NCBI GenBank assembly: GCA_016874295.1
Contig: VGUH01000001.1
Span: forward strand, 123,912 to 187,911
Direction of reading: 5' to 3'
Length of the DNA: 64,000 nucleotides
Source of the DNA: Gammaproteobacteria bacterium
Lineage (GTDB): Bacteria; Pseudomonadota; Gammaproteobacteria; Steroidobacterales; Steroidobacteraceae
Made by a program: the position numbers and the translations under genes. Below, piece by piece: positions 36,319 to 44,222 of this stretch. Numbering within the stretch: position 1 is the first letter of the stretch; every line of letters starts with the position of its first letter. A model generated the notes under the pieces. It searched no databases. It was not told the DNA's origin and was given only the letters and a program-made list of their open reading frames with translations.

Positions 36319-37316
36319 AAGAACTGCCAGCCGACCCACCACGCGGCGGCAGCGATCGCCGCCGATGCCGGGATCGTCAGCACCCAGGCCGCGACGATGT
36401 TCCCGGCGACGCCCCAGCGCACCGCCCGCACGCGTTGCGCGCTGCCGACGCCGATGATCGAGCCGGTGATCGTGTGCGTGGTCGAGACCGGGATGCCGAG
36501 GTTGGTCGCGAGGAACAGCGAGATCGCACCGCCGGTCTCGGCCGCGAACCCGCCCACCGGCTTCAGTTTGGTGATGCGCTGGCCCATGGTCTTGACGATG
36601 CGCCAGCCGCCGAACAGCGTGCCGAGCGCGATCGCGACGTAGCAGGAGACGATCACCCAGGCCGGCAGGTGCTGCGGCGTAGCGAGGTTCGCCGACATCA
36701 GCAGCAGCCAGATGATGCCCATGGTCTTCTGCGCGTCGTTGCCGCCGTGGCCGATGCTGTAGGCCGCCGAGGATACGAGCTGCAGGCGCCGGAACCAGCA
36801 ATCGGTCTGGCGCTGCGTGCGCCTTCGGCAGATCCAGGACACGGCGACGATGATGATGCCCGAGAGCAGCATGCCGAGCAGCGGGGCGACCACGATGAAG
36901 GACGTCGTCTTGATGATGCCGGGCGCGAGCAGCGGCCCGGTGCCCGCCTTGGCGACGGTGGCGCCGATCATGCCGCCGATCAGCGCGTGGGACGAGGACG
37001 AGGGCAGCCCGTAATACCAGGTGATCACGTTCCAGGCGATGGCGCCGATCAACGCGCCGAAGATCACGTGGTTGTCCACGAAGGCCGGGTCGATGATGCC
37101 CTTGCCGACGGTGGCCGCGACCTTGAGCTCGAACAGCAGGATGGCGATGAAGTTGAAGAACGCGGCCCACATCACGGCCTGGTAGGGCTTCAGCACGCCG
37201 GTCGAGACCACGGTCGCAATCGAGTTCGCGGCATCGTGGAAGCCGTTCATGAAGTCGAAGATCAGCGCCACGACGATGAGCATGATGATCGTGGCGGTGA
37301 AGACGCCGAAGTCCAT
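36315..37316 (-). CDS. pit: Inorganic phosphate transporter, Pit family
   Basis: This 333-residue low-affinity phosphate permease has the duplicated Pit signature: FDFMNGFHDAANSIATVVSTG near the N terminus and SIGHGGNDAQKTMGIIW in the second half, with about 9-10 membrane segments. It is the compact form of the family. It is read leftward, 7 bp downstream of a DUF47 gene, and converges with pspC with a 4-bp overlap of the stops. Confidence 0.93.
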   Translation of the reverse strand: MDFGVFTATIIMLIVVALIFDFMNGFHDAANSIATVVSTGVLKPYQAVMWAAFFNFIAILLFELKVAATVGKGIIDPAFVDNHVIFGALIGAIAWNVITWYYGLPSSSSHALIGGMIGATVAKAGTGPLLAPGIIKTTSFIVVAPLLGMLLSGIIIVAVSWICRRRTQRQTDCWFRRLQLVSSAAYSIGHGGNDAQKTMGIIWLLLMSANLATPQHLPAWVIVSCYVAIALGTLFGGWRIVKTMGQRITKLKPVGGFAAETGGAISLFLATNLGIPVSTTHTITGSIIGVGSAQRVRAVRWGVAGNIVAAWVLTIPASAAIAAAAWWVGWQFF

Positions 37317-37323
37317 CGTGCCG

Positions 37324-37965
37324 CTACCCGTTCTCGAGCACGACGCCCTCGATCACGAGCGCGACGTCCTGGGTCTTGTCGGTGGTCAGCTCGAGCAGCT
37401 CGTACACGGCCTTCAGCTTCACGAGCTGGCGCACGTCCTGCTCCTCGCGGAACAGGCGCGAGATGGCTGATTGCATGACGCGATCCGCATCCGACTCGAG
37501 CGTGTCCAGCTCCTGGCAGATCTTCAGGATCGCCTGGCCATTGTCCATCGAGGAGAGCTGCGTGACGGCGTCGTGCACCTTCTTGCAGGATAGCTGCACC
37601 AGGTTCGCGAGGTGGCGCACCTCGGCCGTCAGCGTGCGCACGTCGTAGAGCGTCAGCGACTCGGCCGTGTCCTGGATCAGGTCCAGGATGTCGTCCATGC
37701 GCTGGATCAGCTTGTTGATCTGGTCGCGGTCGAAGGGCGTGACGAAGGTGTTGTGCATCAGCGCGACGGTCTGGTGCGTGACCGTGTCCGCGTCGTGCTC
37801 GATCTTCTGGATCCGCGCCACGTACTCGTCGCGCCGGCCGTTATCGGCGTAGTTGGACAGCATGTCGACCAGCGCCTCCGCGCCCGCCACGACCAGCGAG
37901 GCGTGCTGGTTGAACAGGGCGAAGAAGCGCCGCTCCTGCGGCATGAGCATGGACAAAAGGCGCAT
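37324..37965 (-). CDS. DUF47/PhoU-like Pit accessory protein
   Basis: The 213-residue all-helical protein (MRLLSMLMPQERRFFALFNQHASLVVAGAEAL) belongs to the DUF47 family related to PhoU. Acidic motifs such as KIEHDADTVTH and DILDLIQDTAES probably bind metal ions. Members are encoded next to Pit permeases and thought to modulate them. ATG 37965 is chosen because it matches the family N terminus; an upstream in-frame extension is basic and unlike the family. Confidence 0.9.
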   Translation of the reverse strand: MRLLSMLMPQERRFFALFNQHASLVVAGAEALVDMLSNYADNGRRDEYVARIQKIEHDADTVTHQTVALMHNTFVTPFDRDQINKLIQRMDDILDLIQDTAESLTLYDVRTLTAEVRHLANLVQLSCKKVHDAVTQLSSMDNGQAILKICQELDTLESDADRVMQSAISRLFREEQDVRQLVKLKAVYELLELTTDKTQDVALVIEGVVLENG

Positions 37966-38042
37966 CCTGGATCTCCCCGCGCGACCGGTCTTTGCGCGCG
38001 CATTGTACGCACTCACGGCGCCGGCTGCGGTATCGTCTGCGC

Positions 38043-39164
38043 ATGAACACTTTCGCGCCCGCGGCGGCGCTTTCCGCCTGGGTGTGCCTGCTCGCATCGG
38101 CTCCCGCACAGGCGTCGGAGGAAGAGGGCGCAACCGCCCGCCTCATCGAGGAATTGGGGCTGCGCGAATCAGCGGGCGCGCTGCGTGACCGGCCGGGCTG
38201 GGCGCCGCCCGGCAAGATCGTGGTGATGGGCGCGGACGCCGGGCGCGCCGCCTGGATGCAGGAGGCTGCCCCGGGCGTCGCGATCGTCGGCGCTGCCGAT
38301 CGCGCCGCCGCCGTGCGCGAGGCCGCGGACGCCGACGCGCTGATCGGCGAGTGCGTACCGGAGATAATCGCCGCCGGACCGCGCATTCGCTGGGTGCAGC
38401 GCATGTACGCCGGCGTCGAGCGCTGCCTTGCCATCCCCGCGTTCGTCGAGCGCGGCATCGTGCTGACCAACATGCAGAAGGTCGCCGGCTCCGTGATGGC
38501 CGAGCACGTGATGGCGCTGATGTTCGGCCTCACGCGCGGGCTCGCGCGCTACGTACCGGCTCAGGCCGCGGGCGAGTGGGCCAACGAGGCGGTGCCCGAG
38601 GGCCGGATGTGGGAGGTCAAGGGCCGCACGATGCTGGTTGTCGGCCTCGGCGGCATTGGCACCGAGGTCGCAAAACGCGCCCACGCGCTCGGCATGACGG
38701 TGATCGCGACGCGCAATTCCGGCACCGACGGGCCGGACTACGTCGCCGAGGTCGGTCTTGCCGACAAGCTGCTGCCATTCGCCGCGCGCGCCGACGTCAT
38801 CGTCAGCACCCTGCCGCTCACGCCGGAGACCAGGGGCCTCATGAACCGGGCGTTCTTCGACGCGGCGAAGCGCGGCGCGCTGTTCATCAATGTCGGCCGC
38901 GGCGGAACCGTGGTGACCGGCGAGCTGGTCGCGGCCCTGAACGACGGCCGCCTGGGCGGCGCGGGACTCGACGTCACCGACCCCGAGCCGCTGCCGCCGG
39001 ATCACCCGCTCTGGCGCGCGCCGAACGTGATCATCACGCCGCACGTCGCCGCCGCGCTCGAGGGCAACGAAGTCGCGCGCTGGATCATCGCGCGCGAGAA
39101 CCTGCGCCGTTACGTCGCCGGGGGCAAGCTGCTCTCCGAGGTGGACCTGAACAAGGGTTACTAG
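38043..39164 (+). CDS. D-2-hydroxyacid dehydrogenase with a signal peptide
   Basis: The 373-residue protein belongs to the NAD(P)-dependent D-isomer 2-hydroxyacid dehydrogenases: nucleotide site LVVGLGGIGTEVAKRAHALG, catalytic Arg in INVGRGGTVV, Glu in TDPEPLPPDHPLW and His in ITPHVAAALEGNE. Unusually, it begins MNTFAPAAALSAWVCLLASA followed by PAQASEEEG, which reads as a Sec-type signal peptide with an AxA cleavage site; there is no twin arginine. Export would put a cofactor-dependent enzyme in the periplasm. It may instead be a membrane-anchored or misjudged N terminus. The next gene starts 7 bp downstream. Confidence 0.85.
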   Translation: MNTFAPAAALSAWVCLLASAPAQASEEEGATARLIEELGLRESAGALRDRPGWAPPGKIVVMGADAGRAAWMQEAAPGVAIVGAADRAAAVREAADADALIGECVPEIIAAGPRIRWVQRMYAGVERCLAIPAFVERGIVLTNMQKVAGSVMAEHVMALMFGLTRGLARYVPAQAAGEWANEAVPEGRMWEVKGRTMLVVGLGGIGTEVAKRAHALGMTVIATRNSGTDGPDYVAEVGLADKLLPFAARADVIVSTLPLTPETRGLMNRAFFDAAKRGALFINVGRGGTVVTGELVAALNDGRLGGAGLDVTDPEPLPPDHPLWRAPNVIITPHVAAALEGNEVARWIIARENLRRYVAGGKLLSEVDLNKGY

Positions 39165-39170
39165 GCTTCC

Positions 39171-39842
39171 ATGTCGAACCGCACGCTCAAGCTCGACGAC
39201 CGCACCTACGAGTACCTGCTCGCGCACTCGCTGCGCGAGCACCCGGCGCTCGCGCAGCTGCGCGCCGAGACCGCCTCGCACCCGCGGGTAAACATGCAGA
39301 TCGCGCCGGAGCAGGGGCAGTTCATGCAGCTGCTGGTGCGCCTCATGGGCGCGCGGCGTGCGATCGAGGTCGGCGTGTTCACCGGCTACTCGAGCCTCGC
39401 CGTGATGCTCGCGATGCCGCCGGACGGCCGCCTGCTCGCGCTCGACGTCAGCGAGGAGTTCACCGCCGTCGCGCGTCGCCACTGGCAGGCCGCCGGCGTC
39501 GCGGGGCGCATCGAGCTGGTGCTCGCGCCTGCAAACGAGACCCTCGATGCCCGTCTCGCGCGCGGCGAGGCGGGGCAGTACGACTTCGCCTTCATCGATG
39601 CCGACAAGACCGGCTACCTCGGCTATTACGAACGGCTCCTGCAATTGCTGCGGCCGGGCGGCCTCATAGTGGCGGACAACACGCTCTGGGACGGCGAGGT
39701 CGCGAACCCCGGGAACCGGGAGGCCGACACGATGGCGCTGCGCGCTTTCAACGACTTCCTGCACCGGGACCCGCGTGTCGACCTCGCGTTGCTTCCCGTG
39801 GGCGACGGCCTGACGCTCGCGCGCCTGCGCGAAAAGGGTTGA
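39171..39842 (+). CDS. SAM-dependent O-methyltransferase (CCoAMT-like)
   Basis: The 223-residue protein belongs to the caffeoyl-CoA/catechol O-methyltransferase family. SAM motif I is RAIEVGVFTGYSSLAVMLA; metal/substrate residues occur in YDFAFIDADKTGYLGYYE and LIVADNTLWDGEV. Bacterial members methylate hydroxylated aromatics with a divalent metal. It probably shares a transcript with the preceding dehydrogenase, but the substrate is not evident. Confidence 0.9.
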   Translation: MSNRTLKLDDRTYEYLLAHSLREHPALAQLRAETASHPRVNMQIAPEQGQFMQLLVRLMGARRAIEVGVFTGYSSLAVMLAMPPDGRLLALDVSEEFTAVARRHWQAAGVAGRIELVLAPANETLDARLARGEAGQYDFAFIDADKTGYLGYYERLLQLLRPGGLIVADNTLWDGEVANPGNREADTMALRAFNDFLHRDPRVDLALLPVGDGLTLARLREKG

Positions 39843-39902
39843 TCCGGCGCGGCCAGCGGCGCGTATGATCGGGCGAGGCAAGCCGCAATGAGGGGGTCCG
39901 CC

Positions 39903-40391
39903 ATGAACAGGATTCATGTTGCCCCGCCGGTGGCGTTGGCCTTGCTGGCCCTGCTCGCGGGCTGCAAGGTGGCGGGACCGACCGAGGAGTTTCCGCAGGC
40001 TGCGTCTGATGCCTGGCTCGGCTCCTTCAACGGCGGCGACGTCGCGGGGCTCGCGCTGATGTACAGCGCGGACGCCAGGATCCTGCCGCCGGACGAGCCG
40101 ATCATCTCCGGTCCCAAGGCGATAAACGCGTTCTGGGAGGAGTACCAGCCGGGCCAGGTCCGGCTCGAGTTGGGCGAAACCTCCGCGCACAAGATCGGCG
40201 AGTACTGGTTCCGGGAGGGCACCTACGAGGCCCTGTTCCGTGACGAAGGCGAGCCGCGCATCGGCAAGTTCATCGAGCTGTGGAGGCAGGAAAACGGCAA
40301 CTGGCTGATGTACCGGCAGATGTGGAACCGCAACGCGTCGGTCGGACCGGTAGCGCCGCCGGCAGACGCGGCCACCGATGAGCCTGCGTGA
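39903..40391 (+). CDS. Lipoprotein with SnoaL/NTF2-like (DUF4440-type) domain
   Basis: The 162-residue product starts at ATG 39903, preceded by GAGGGGGT, and has a lipoprotein signal with lipobox LLAGC. The mature part (DAWLGSFNGGDVAGLALMYSADARIL; FWEEYQPGQVRLELGETSA; WRQENGNWLMYRQMWNRN) matches the cone-shaped NTF2-like fold of DUF4440 proteins, often of unknown function in the envelope. Another ATG 15 bp upstream would weaken the lipobox signal. Confidence 0.8.
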   Translation: MNRIHVAPPVALALLALLAGCKVAGPTEEFPQAASDAWLGSFNGGDVAGLALMYSADARILPPDEPIISGPKAINAFWEEYQPGQVRLELGETSAHKIGEYWFREGTYEALFRDEGEPRIGKFIELWRQENGNWLMYRQMWNRNASVGPVAPPADAATDEPA

Positions 40392-40593
40392 CGCGGTCGA
40401 GGCGCTCCTGCCCGAATGGGAGCGCTGGTATCCCAGCCTGTTCGACGCCGCGGCCGACCTCGGCGTGATCCGCTGCCGCGTCTGCGCGCCCTCGCAGCTG
40501 CTGCTGTCGCGGCGCCACTCGGCGATCCGCGACGAGGCGATTGCCGCGTTCCGCGAGCGCTGGAACGCGCTGGAGCCGGAGGAGACCGACTAG
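40378..40593 (+). CDS. Small hypothetical protein
   Basis: This 71-residue, acidic and Arg-rich protein (MSLRDAVEALLPEWERWYPS) overlaps the end of the lipoprotein gene by 14 bp. It has a CxxC-like RCRVC motif but no family I recognise. Codon use follows its neighbours and it fills an otherwise empty gap before a convergent gene, so it is probably real. Confidence 0.55.
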   Translation: MSLRDAVEALLPEWERWYPSLFDAAADLGVIRCRVCAPSQLLLSRRHSAIRDEAIAAFRERWNALEPEETD

Positions 40594-40600
40594 CGCGAAG

Positions 40601-41449
40601 CTACGCGGGCAGCTCCTCCCACTGCGGCAGCCCGTCCGTGATCTCGTGCCAGGGCGCCTTGCTGCCGACGAAAATGTGGCCGCGCGGCGCGCGGCCCGGC
40701 GGATCATCGAGACTGCCGCAGGGCACGACGACATAGCCGGTCGACGCGACGACACGAGGGGCCGGGCTGCCGCAGCGGCGGCAGAATGCCTGGCCGAAGC
40801 GCTTTGCGCCCGGCAGCGCGAAGTTCTCGACGCGTTCCTCGCCGCGAGTCCACGTGAGCTGCTCGCGCCGGAAGAACGCGTTGGTGGCGTGCGCGGCGCT
40901 GCGCGCCCGCCGGCAGCGCGAGCAGTGGCAGTTCTGCACGAACTCGGGTTGACCCGCGAGTTCGAAGGCGACGTCACCGCACAGGCAATGGCCGCGGACG
41001 ATCCCCGGCCGGGCGGGCCGCAATGCGGGGGCCTCGACGGCCACCCGCTCCTCGAGCCCCGGCGGGAACTTCTCGCTTTGCGGCAGCGCATCCGTGATCG
41101 GGAACCACGCGGCGACGGAACCCGCGAACATGTGGAACTGCGGCCGCAGGCCCGGGTCGCCCTCGAGATTTCCGGCCGGCACGAAAGACATGCCGAGGTG
41201 CGGCAGCACGACCGGCACGACGGAACCGCAGATCCGGCAGAAGGGGCGCAGGCCGTTCGCTGACGACTGGTAGGTCACGACCCGGTCTTCGCCCGAGATC
41301 CAGCGGAACGCATCGGGCTTGCCGGCCAGGAATGTCGCGAACATCGCGCCGTGGTGTCGACGGCACATCGAGCAGTGGCAGTGCTCCATCGCGTCGAACG
41401 GACCCGCCTCGAACTGCGCGGTGCCGCACAGGCAGCTTCCCCGGTCCAT
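40601..41449 (-). CDS. Tandem-domain GFA/CENP-V-type zinc protein
   Basis: The 282-residue protein holds two copies of the glutathione-dependent formaldehyde-activating (GFA) zinc fold. Copy 1 (about residues 1-125) has CLCG, CHCSMCRR and FCRICG; copy 2 (about 150-280) has CLCG, CHCSRCRR and FCRRCG. Each set supplies the usual Zn-binding cysteines. Most members are single-domain, so this is a duplication-fusion. Family function is poorly established. It is divergent from a glutathione transferase 29 bp away. Confidence 0.85.
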   Translation of the reverse strand: MDRGSCLCGTAQFEAGPFDAMEHCHCSMCRRHHGAMFATFLAGKPDAFRWISGEDRVVTYQSSANGLRPFCRICGSVVPVVLPHLGMSFVPAGNLEGDPGLRPQFHMFAGSVAAWFPITDALPQSEKFPPGLEERVAVEAPALRPARPGIVRGHCLCGDVAFELAGQPEFVQNCHCSRCRRARSAAHATNAFFRREQLTWTRGEERVENFALPGAKRFGQAFCRRCGSPAPRVVASTGYVVVPCGSLDDPPGRAPRGHIFVGSKAPWHEITDGLPQWEELPA

Positions 41450-41478
41450 AATGCGGACCTTACGAAGGACTCGCGCCT

Positions 41479-42111
41479 ATGTACACCTTGTATTGGTCAC
41501 CCGGCACGGCGAGCCTGTGCGTGCACTGGATGCTGATCGAGCTCGGCAAGCCGCACGAGCTGGTGAAGGTCGACATCGAGGCGGGCGAGCACAGGAAGCC
41601 CGAATACCTGAAGCTGAACCCCGGCGGCGTGATCCCGACGCTGATCGTGGACGGGGCGCCGCTCAGCGAGGCCGCCGCGCTCTGCATGATCCTCGCCGAG
41701 CGCCACCCGGAGGCGGGCTTCGCGGTACCGATCGGCGACGCACAGCGCGCCGCCTACGTGAGCTGGCTGTTCTTCCTGTCGAACACGCTGCAGACCGCGT
41801 ACCACAACTGGTTCCACCCGGACCAGCCGGCCGGCCAGGCCGCGGTCGAAGCGGTCAAGGCTTTCGCGCGCCGGCGCATCGAGGCCTGCCTGGAGCGCAT
41901 GGATCGGCAGATCGCAAGATCCGGGTCATACCTGTTTGCTGACCGCGTCACGGCGGCCGACTTCGTGACCACGATGCTCATGCGCTGGGCGCGCAACATG
42001 CCGAAGCCGGCCACCGAGTGGCCCGCGATCGCCGCTTACGTGAAGCGCATGAAGGCGCGGCCCTCGTTCAGGACACTCTACGAGCGCGAGGGCCTCACCG
42101 AGTGGGCCTGA
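41479..42111 (+). CDS. Glutathione S-transferase family protein
   Basis: The 210-residue protein has the N-terminal thioredoxin-like domain (MYTLYWSPGTASLCVHWMLI with the conserved NPGGVIPTLIVDG cis-Pro loop and LSEAAALCMILAE) and an all-helical C-terminal domain (YLFADRVTAADFVTTMLMRWARN). It resembles beta/theta-like bacterial GSTs. It is transcribed away from the GFA protein and could share its promoter region, hinting at a joint role in glutathione chemistry. Confidence 0.87.
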   Translation: MYTLYWSPGTASLCVHWMLIELGKPHELVKVDIEAGEHRKPEYLKLNPGGVIPTLIVDGAPLSEAAALCMILAERHPEAGFAVPIGDAQRAAYVSWLFFLSNTLQTAYHNWFHPDQPAGQAAVEAVKAFARRRIEACLERMDRQIARSGSYLFADRVTAADFVTTMLMRWARNMPKPATEWPAIAAYVKRMKARPSFRTLYEREGLTEWA

Positions 42112-42120
42112 GCGACGCTG

Positions 42121-42645
42121 CTAGAGGAAGGTGTAGGTGATCGACAGCGAGATCGTGTTGAGCTTTTCGTCGCCCGCGATCGGGAACTGCTCGTATTCGA
42201 GCCGCGCGCCGAAGCTCCAGAACCGCGCCTGAATGCCGGCGCCCCAGGCGAAATCCAGGTCATCGTCGTCGGCACGGATGCCGCCGGAGGCCACGTCAAC
42301 CTGCCAGGAAGTGACGCCTGCCTTGGCGAACAGGTCGATGACCGGGGAATCGATGTAGCCGACGGCGAATCCCGAGATCGTCTCCGCGCCGAGACGGGTG
42401 TCCGGCGGAACGAGCGCATCCCCGTGGTCGATGTAGTTGACCTCGACGCCGAAGTTGTCGAGCGGGCGCCAGCCGGCGATCAGCTTGAAACCGCCGTCCT
42501 CGTCGTCGAAGCCGTCGAGGTCCGGGTCGTCAAGTCCGTAGTCGCTCTGCACGTAGCCGGCACCGAGGTAGATGCCGTTGTCGGCGGCCTGGGCAAGCGG
42601 CGTGAGGCCTGCGAGCAGTGCGATGGCGGAAAGCTTGTGCAGCAT
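42121..42645 (-). CDS. Outer-membrane beta-barrel protein (OmpW/porin-like)
   Basis: The 174-residue protein starts at ATG 42645, with AAGGAG upstream, and has a signal peptide (MLHKLSAIALLAGLTPLAQA). The mature part alternates polar and aromatic residues in beta strands (NGIYLGAGYVQSDYGL; FGVEVNYIDHGDAL; WGAGIQARFWSFGARLEYEQ) and ends in SLSITYTFL, a C-terminal Phe-Leu signal for outer-membrane insertion. It resembles the small eight-stranded barrels found in gammaproteobacteria; the ligand is unknown. Confidence 0.83.
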   Translation of the reverse strand: MLHKLSAIALLAGLTPLAQAADNGIYLGAGYVQSDYGLDDPDLDGFDDEDGGFKLIAGWRPLDNFGVEVNYIDHGDALVPPDTRLGAETISGFAVGYIDSPVIDLFAKAGVTSWQVDVASGGIRADDDDLDFAWGAGIQARFWSFGARLEYEQFPIAGDEKLNTISLSITYTFL

Positions 42646-42678
42646 GGGGCGCTCCTTGTCCATACGGACACCTACCCT

Positions 42679-42720
42679 AAGAGGGGACGCTCACCAATTG
42701 CCAAAGGCGAGCGTCTCTTT
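42679..42720. terminator. Hairpin with T tract between two envelope genes
   Basis: AAGAG...ACGCTC (42679-42692) pairs with GAGCGTCTCTTT (42709-42720), with a small G bulge and a loop of about 16 bases. It lies downstream of the adhesin-E-like gene (minus strand) and upstream of the OMP gene. It could terminate the former; the T-rich flank is better placed on the plus strand, so direction is unclear. Confidence 0.45.
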
Positions 42721-42740
42721 CTACAGACAGGTGAGACCGA

Positions 42741-43247
42741 TCAGCGCTTTACGGGTTCCGGCTTTATGACCGGCGTCACATTCCGGATGCCGCAGGCGAA
42801 TTCGAGCAGGGCCTCGCCGATCGTCCCCGGCTGGATCTTTTCCCAGGAGCGCAGCAGGTTGGTCGAGTGCTCGGGCTCTTCGCGGTCGGTCTGCAGGTTG
42901 TTCCACTTGTAGAAGAACACGCCGAGCGTGGAGCGCTGGCGGTTCTTGCAGTCCCAGTCGTCGTGGCTGAGCGCGCTCCGGTGCGCGAGCGGCTGCTGCG
43001 GATGCCGGTACTCGATGCGCATCCACATCGTCACGATGTCGCCCTTGTGCTTGGCCTCGTGGCGCGTCGCGAAATAGACCACTGTCGGGTAGGTGTCGAT
43101 CCACTCCCAGTCCATGCGGCCGCGCAGGTCGAGCTCCCTGACCCACTCGTTGCCGGCGCCCTTCATGGGCACGGTCGTGATCTGGGCCGCGGCCGGCAGG
43201 GCGGCGGCGAGAAGCGGTGCGACGAGGCTGGCGATTCGGCGCTTCAT
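42741..43247 (-). CDS. Surface-adhesin protein E-like secreted protein
   Basis: The 168-residue protein starts at ATG 43247 with a signal peptide (RRIASLVAPLLAAALPAAAQ). The mature part (DTYPTVVYFATRHEAKHKGD; VTMWMRIEYRHPQQPL; SHDDWDCKNRQRSTLGVFFY) matches the surface-adhesin E-like family, with two conserved cysteines likely forming a disulfide. The family was named from Haemophilus protein E; in environmental bacteria the role is uncertain. Confidence 0.75.
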   Translation of the reverse strand: MKRRIASLVAPLLAAALPAAAQITTVPMKGAGNEWVRELDLRGRMDWEWIDTYPTVVYFATRHEAKHKGDIVTMWMRIEYRHPQQPLAHRSALSHDDWDCKNRQRSTLGVFFYKWNNLQTDREEPEHSTNLLRSWEKIQPGTIGEALLEFACGIRNVTPVIKPEPVKR

Positions 43248-43288
43248 GACGGATTCGACGCTTGACGACGGCTCGGGGTTCCGGATTA

Positions 43289-43494
43289 TCAGCCGAGGAT
43301 CGCCTCGCGTCGATAAAGCCGGCCGGCGAGCCAAGCGAGCGCGATCCCGAGCGCGAGAGCGCGAGCTTCAGGACCAGGATGAAGAACAGCGGCGCGAACA
43401 CCGGCCCGATCAGCAGGCTGTTCACGAGCGTGCGCCGGTCGCGCAGGCTCTCGCGCAGCTCCTTCAGCATCACGGTGCGGATGGCGTGGATCAT
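43289..43494 (-). pseudogene. NatB-type ABC transporter permease remnant with large internal deletion
   Basis: The first 47 codons (MIHAIRTVMLKELRESLRDR, then RTLVNSLLIGPVF...) are a normal N terminus of a NatB/YhaP-type exporter permease. At about 43354 the frame changes directly into ALGIALAWLAGRLYRREAI plus LG and a stop, which is the normal C terminus of the same family. About 330 residues between are missing. The junction lies in short GCGCTC repeats, suggesting deletion by slippage or recombination. The start overlaps the natA stop, so it was the last gene of an exporter operon. Confidence 0.8.
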
Positions 43495-44222
43495 TCGAGC
43501 CCCCGGGCGTCACCGATCGCTGCGACAAACGCGTCCTCGAGCGTCGCGGAGCCGAATCGCGCGCGCAGAGCCTCCGGGGTGCCGGCGGCGACCACGCGGC
43601 CCTTGTCCACGATCACGATCTCGTCGCAGAGCGCGGCGACCTCCTGCATGACGTGGCTGGAAAACAGGATGCAGTGCCCGGCGGCGCGCAGCTTCAGGAT
43701 CAGCGCGCGCAGGGCGCGCGTCGCCATGACGTCGAGGCCGTTCGTCGGCTCGTCGAGCAGCAGGTTCTTCGGCGCATGCACCAGCGCGCGCGCGAGCGCG
43801 ACCTTGATGCGCTCGCCCTGGGGAAAGCCCCTGGCACGGCGATCGGCGATCGCGCCGAGGTCGAGTTCGGCGATCAGCTCCTCGATGCGGGCCGCGAGCG
43901 CCGCGCCTGCGAGCCCGTGCAGCCGCCCGAAATAGGCGATGTTCTCGCGCGCGGTGAGCTGCGGGTAGATGCCGGCGCCGTGCGGCAGCACGCCGATCCG
44001 GCGACGCGCGGCGAGCGGATCGGCCCGCACGTCGATGCCGTCGATCAGTGCGGTGCCGGCGTCGGCGCGCAGCACGGTGTAGAGGACGCGCAGCGTCGTC
44101 GACTTGCCGGCGCCGTTCGGTCCGAGCAGGCCGGTGATGCGGCCGTCGCCCGCCTCGAAGCCGACGCCGGCAACGGCCTGCACGTGGCCGAAGCGCCGCT
44201 CAAGCGCGTCGACGCGGATCAT
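43491..44222 (-). CDS. natA: ABC transporter ATP-binding protein, NatA-like
   Basis: The 243-residue ATPase has Walker A GLLGPNGAGKSTTLRVL, signature FPQGERIKVALARAL (the Q-G-E-R variant usual in NatA), Walker B NLLLDEPTNGLDVMA and H-loop FSSHVMQEVA. It would drive an Na+ or drug exporter with the NatB-like permease next to it, which is deleted to a remnant. The ATPase itself appears intact but is probably orphaned. Its start overlaps the stop of the broken hydrolase upstream. Confidence 0.88.
   Translation of the reverse strand: MIRVDALERRFGHVQAVAGVGFEAGDGRITGLLGPNGAGKSTTLRVLYTVLRADAGTALIDGIDVRADPLAARRRIGVLPHGAGIYPQLTARENIAYFGRLHGLAGAALAARIEELIAELDLGAIADRRARGFPQGERIKVALARALVHAPKNLLLDEPTNGLDVMATRALRALILKLRAAGHCILFSSHVMQEVAALCDEIVIVDKGRVVAAGTPEALRARFGSATLEDAFVAAIGDARGLE

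Noticed and set aside
38169..40190. A 673-codon minus-strand open frame
   Set aside because: It is a shadow of the dehydrogenase and methyltransferase genes, with no recognisable domain.
42721..43494. A 257-codon minus-strand frame covering the permease remnant and the adhesin-E-like gene
   Set aside because: Only its first 47 codons are permease-like; the rest is an out-of-frame reading of the adhesin-E-like gene.
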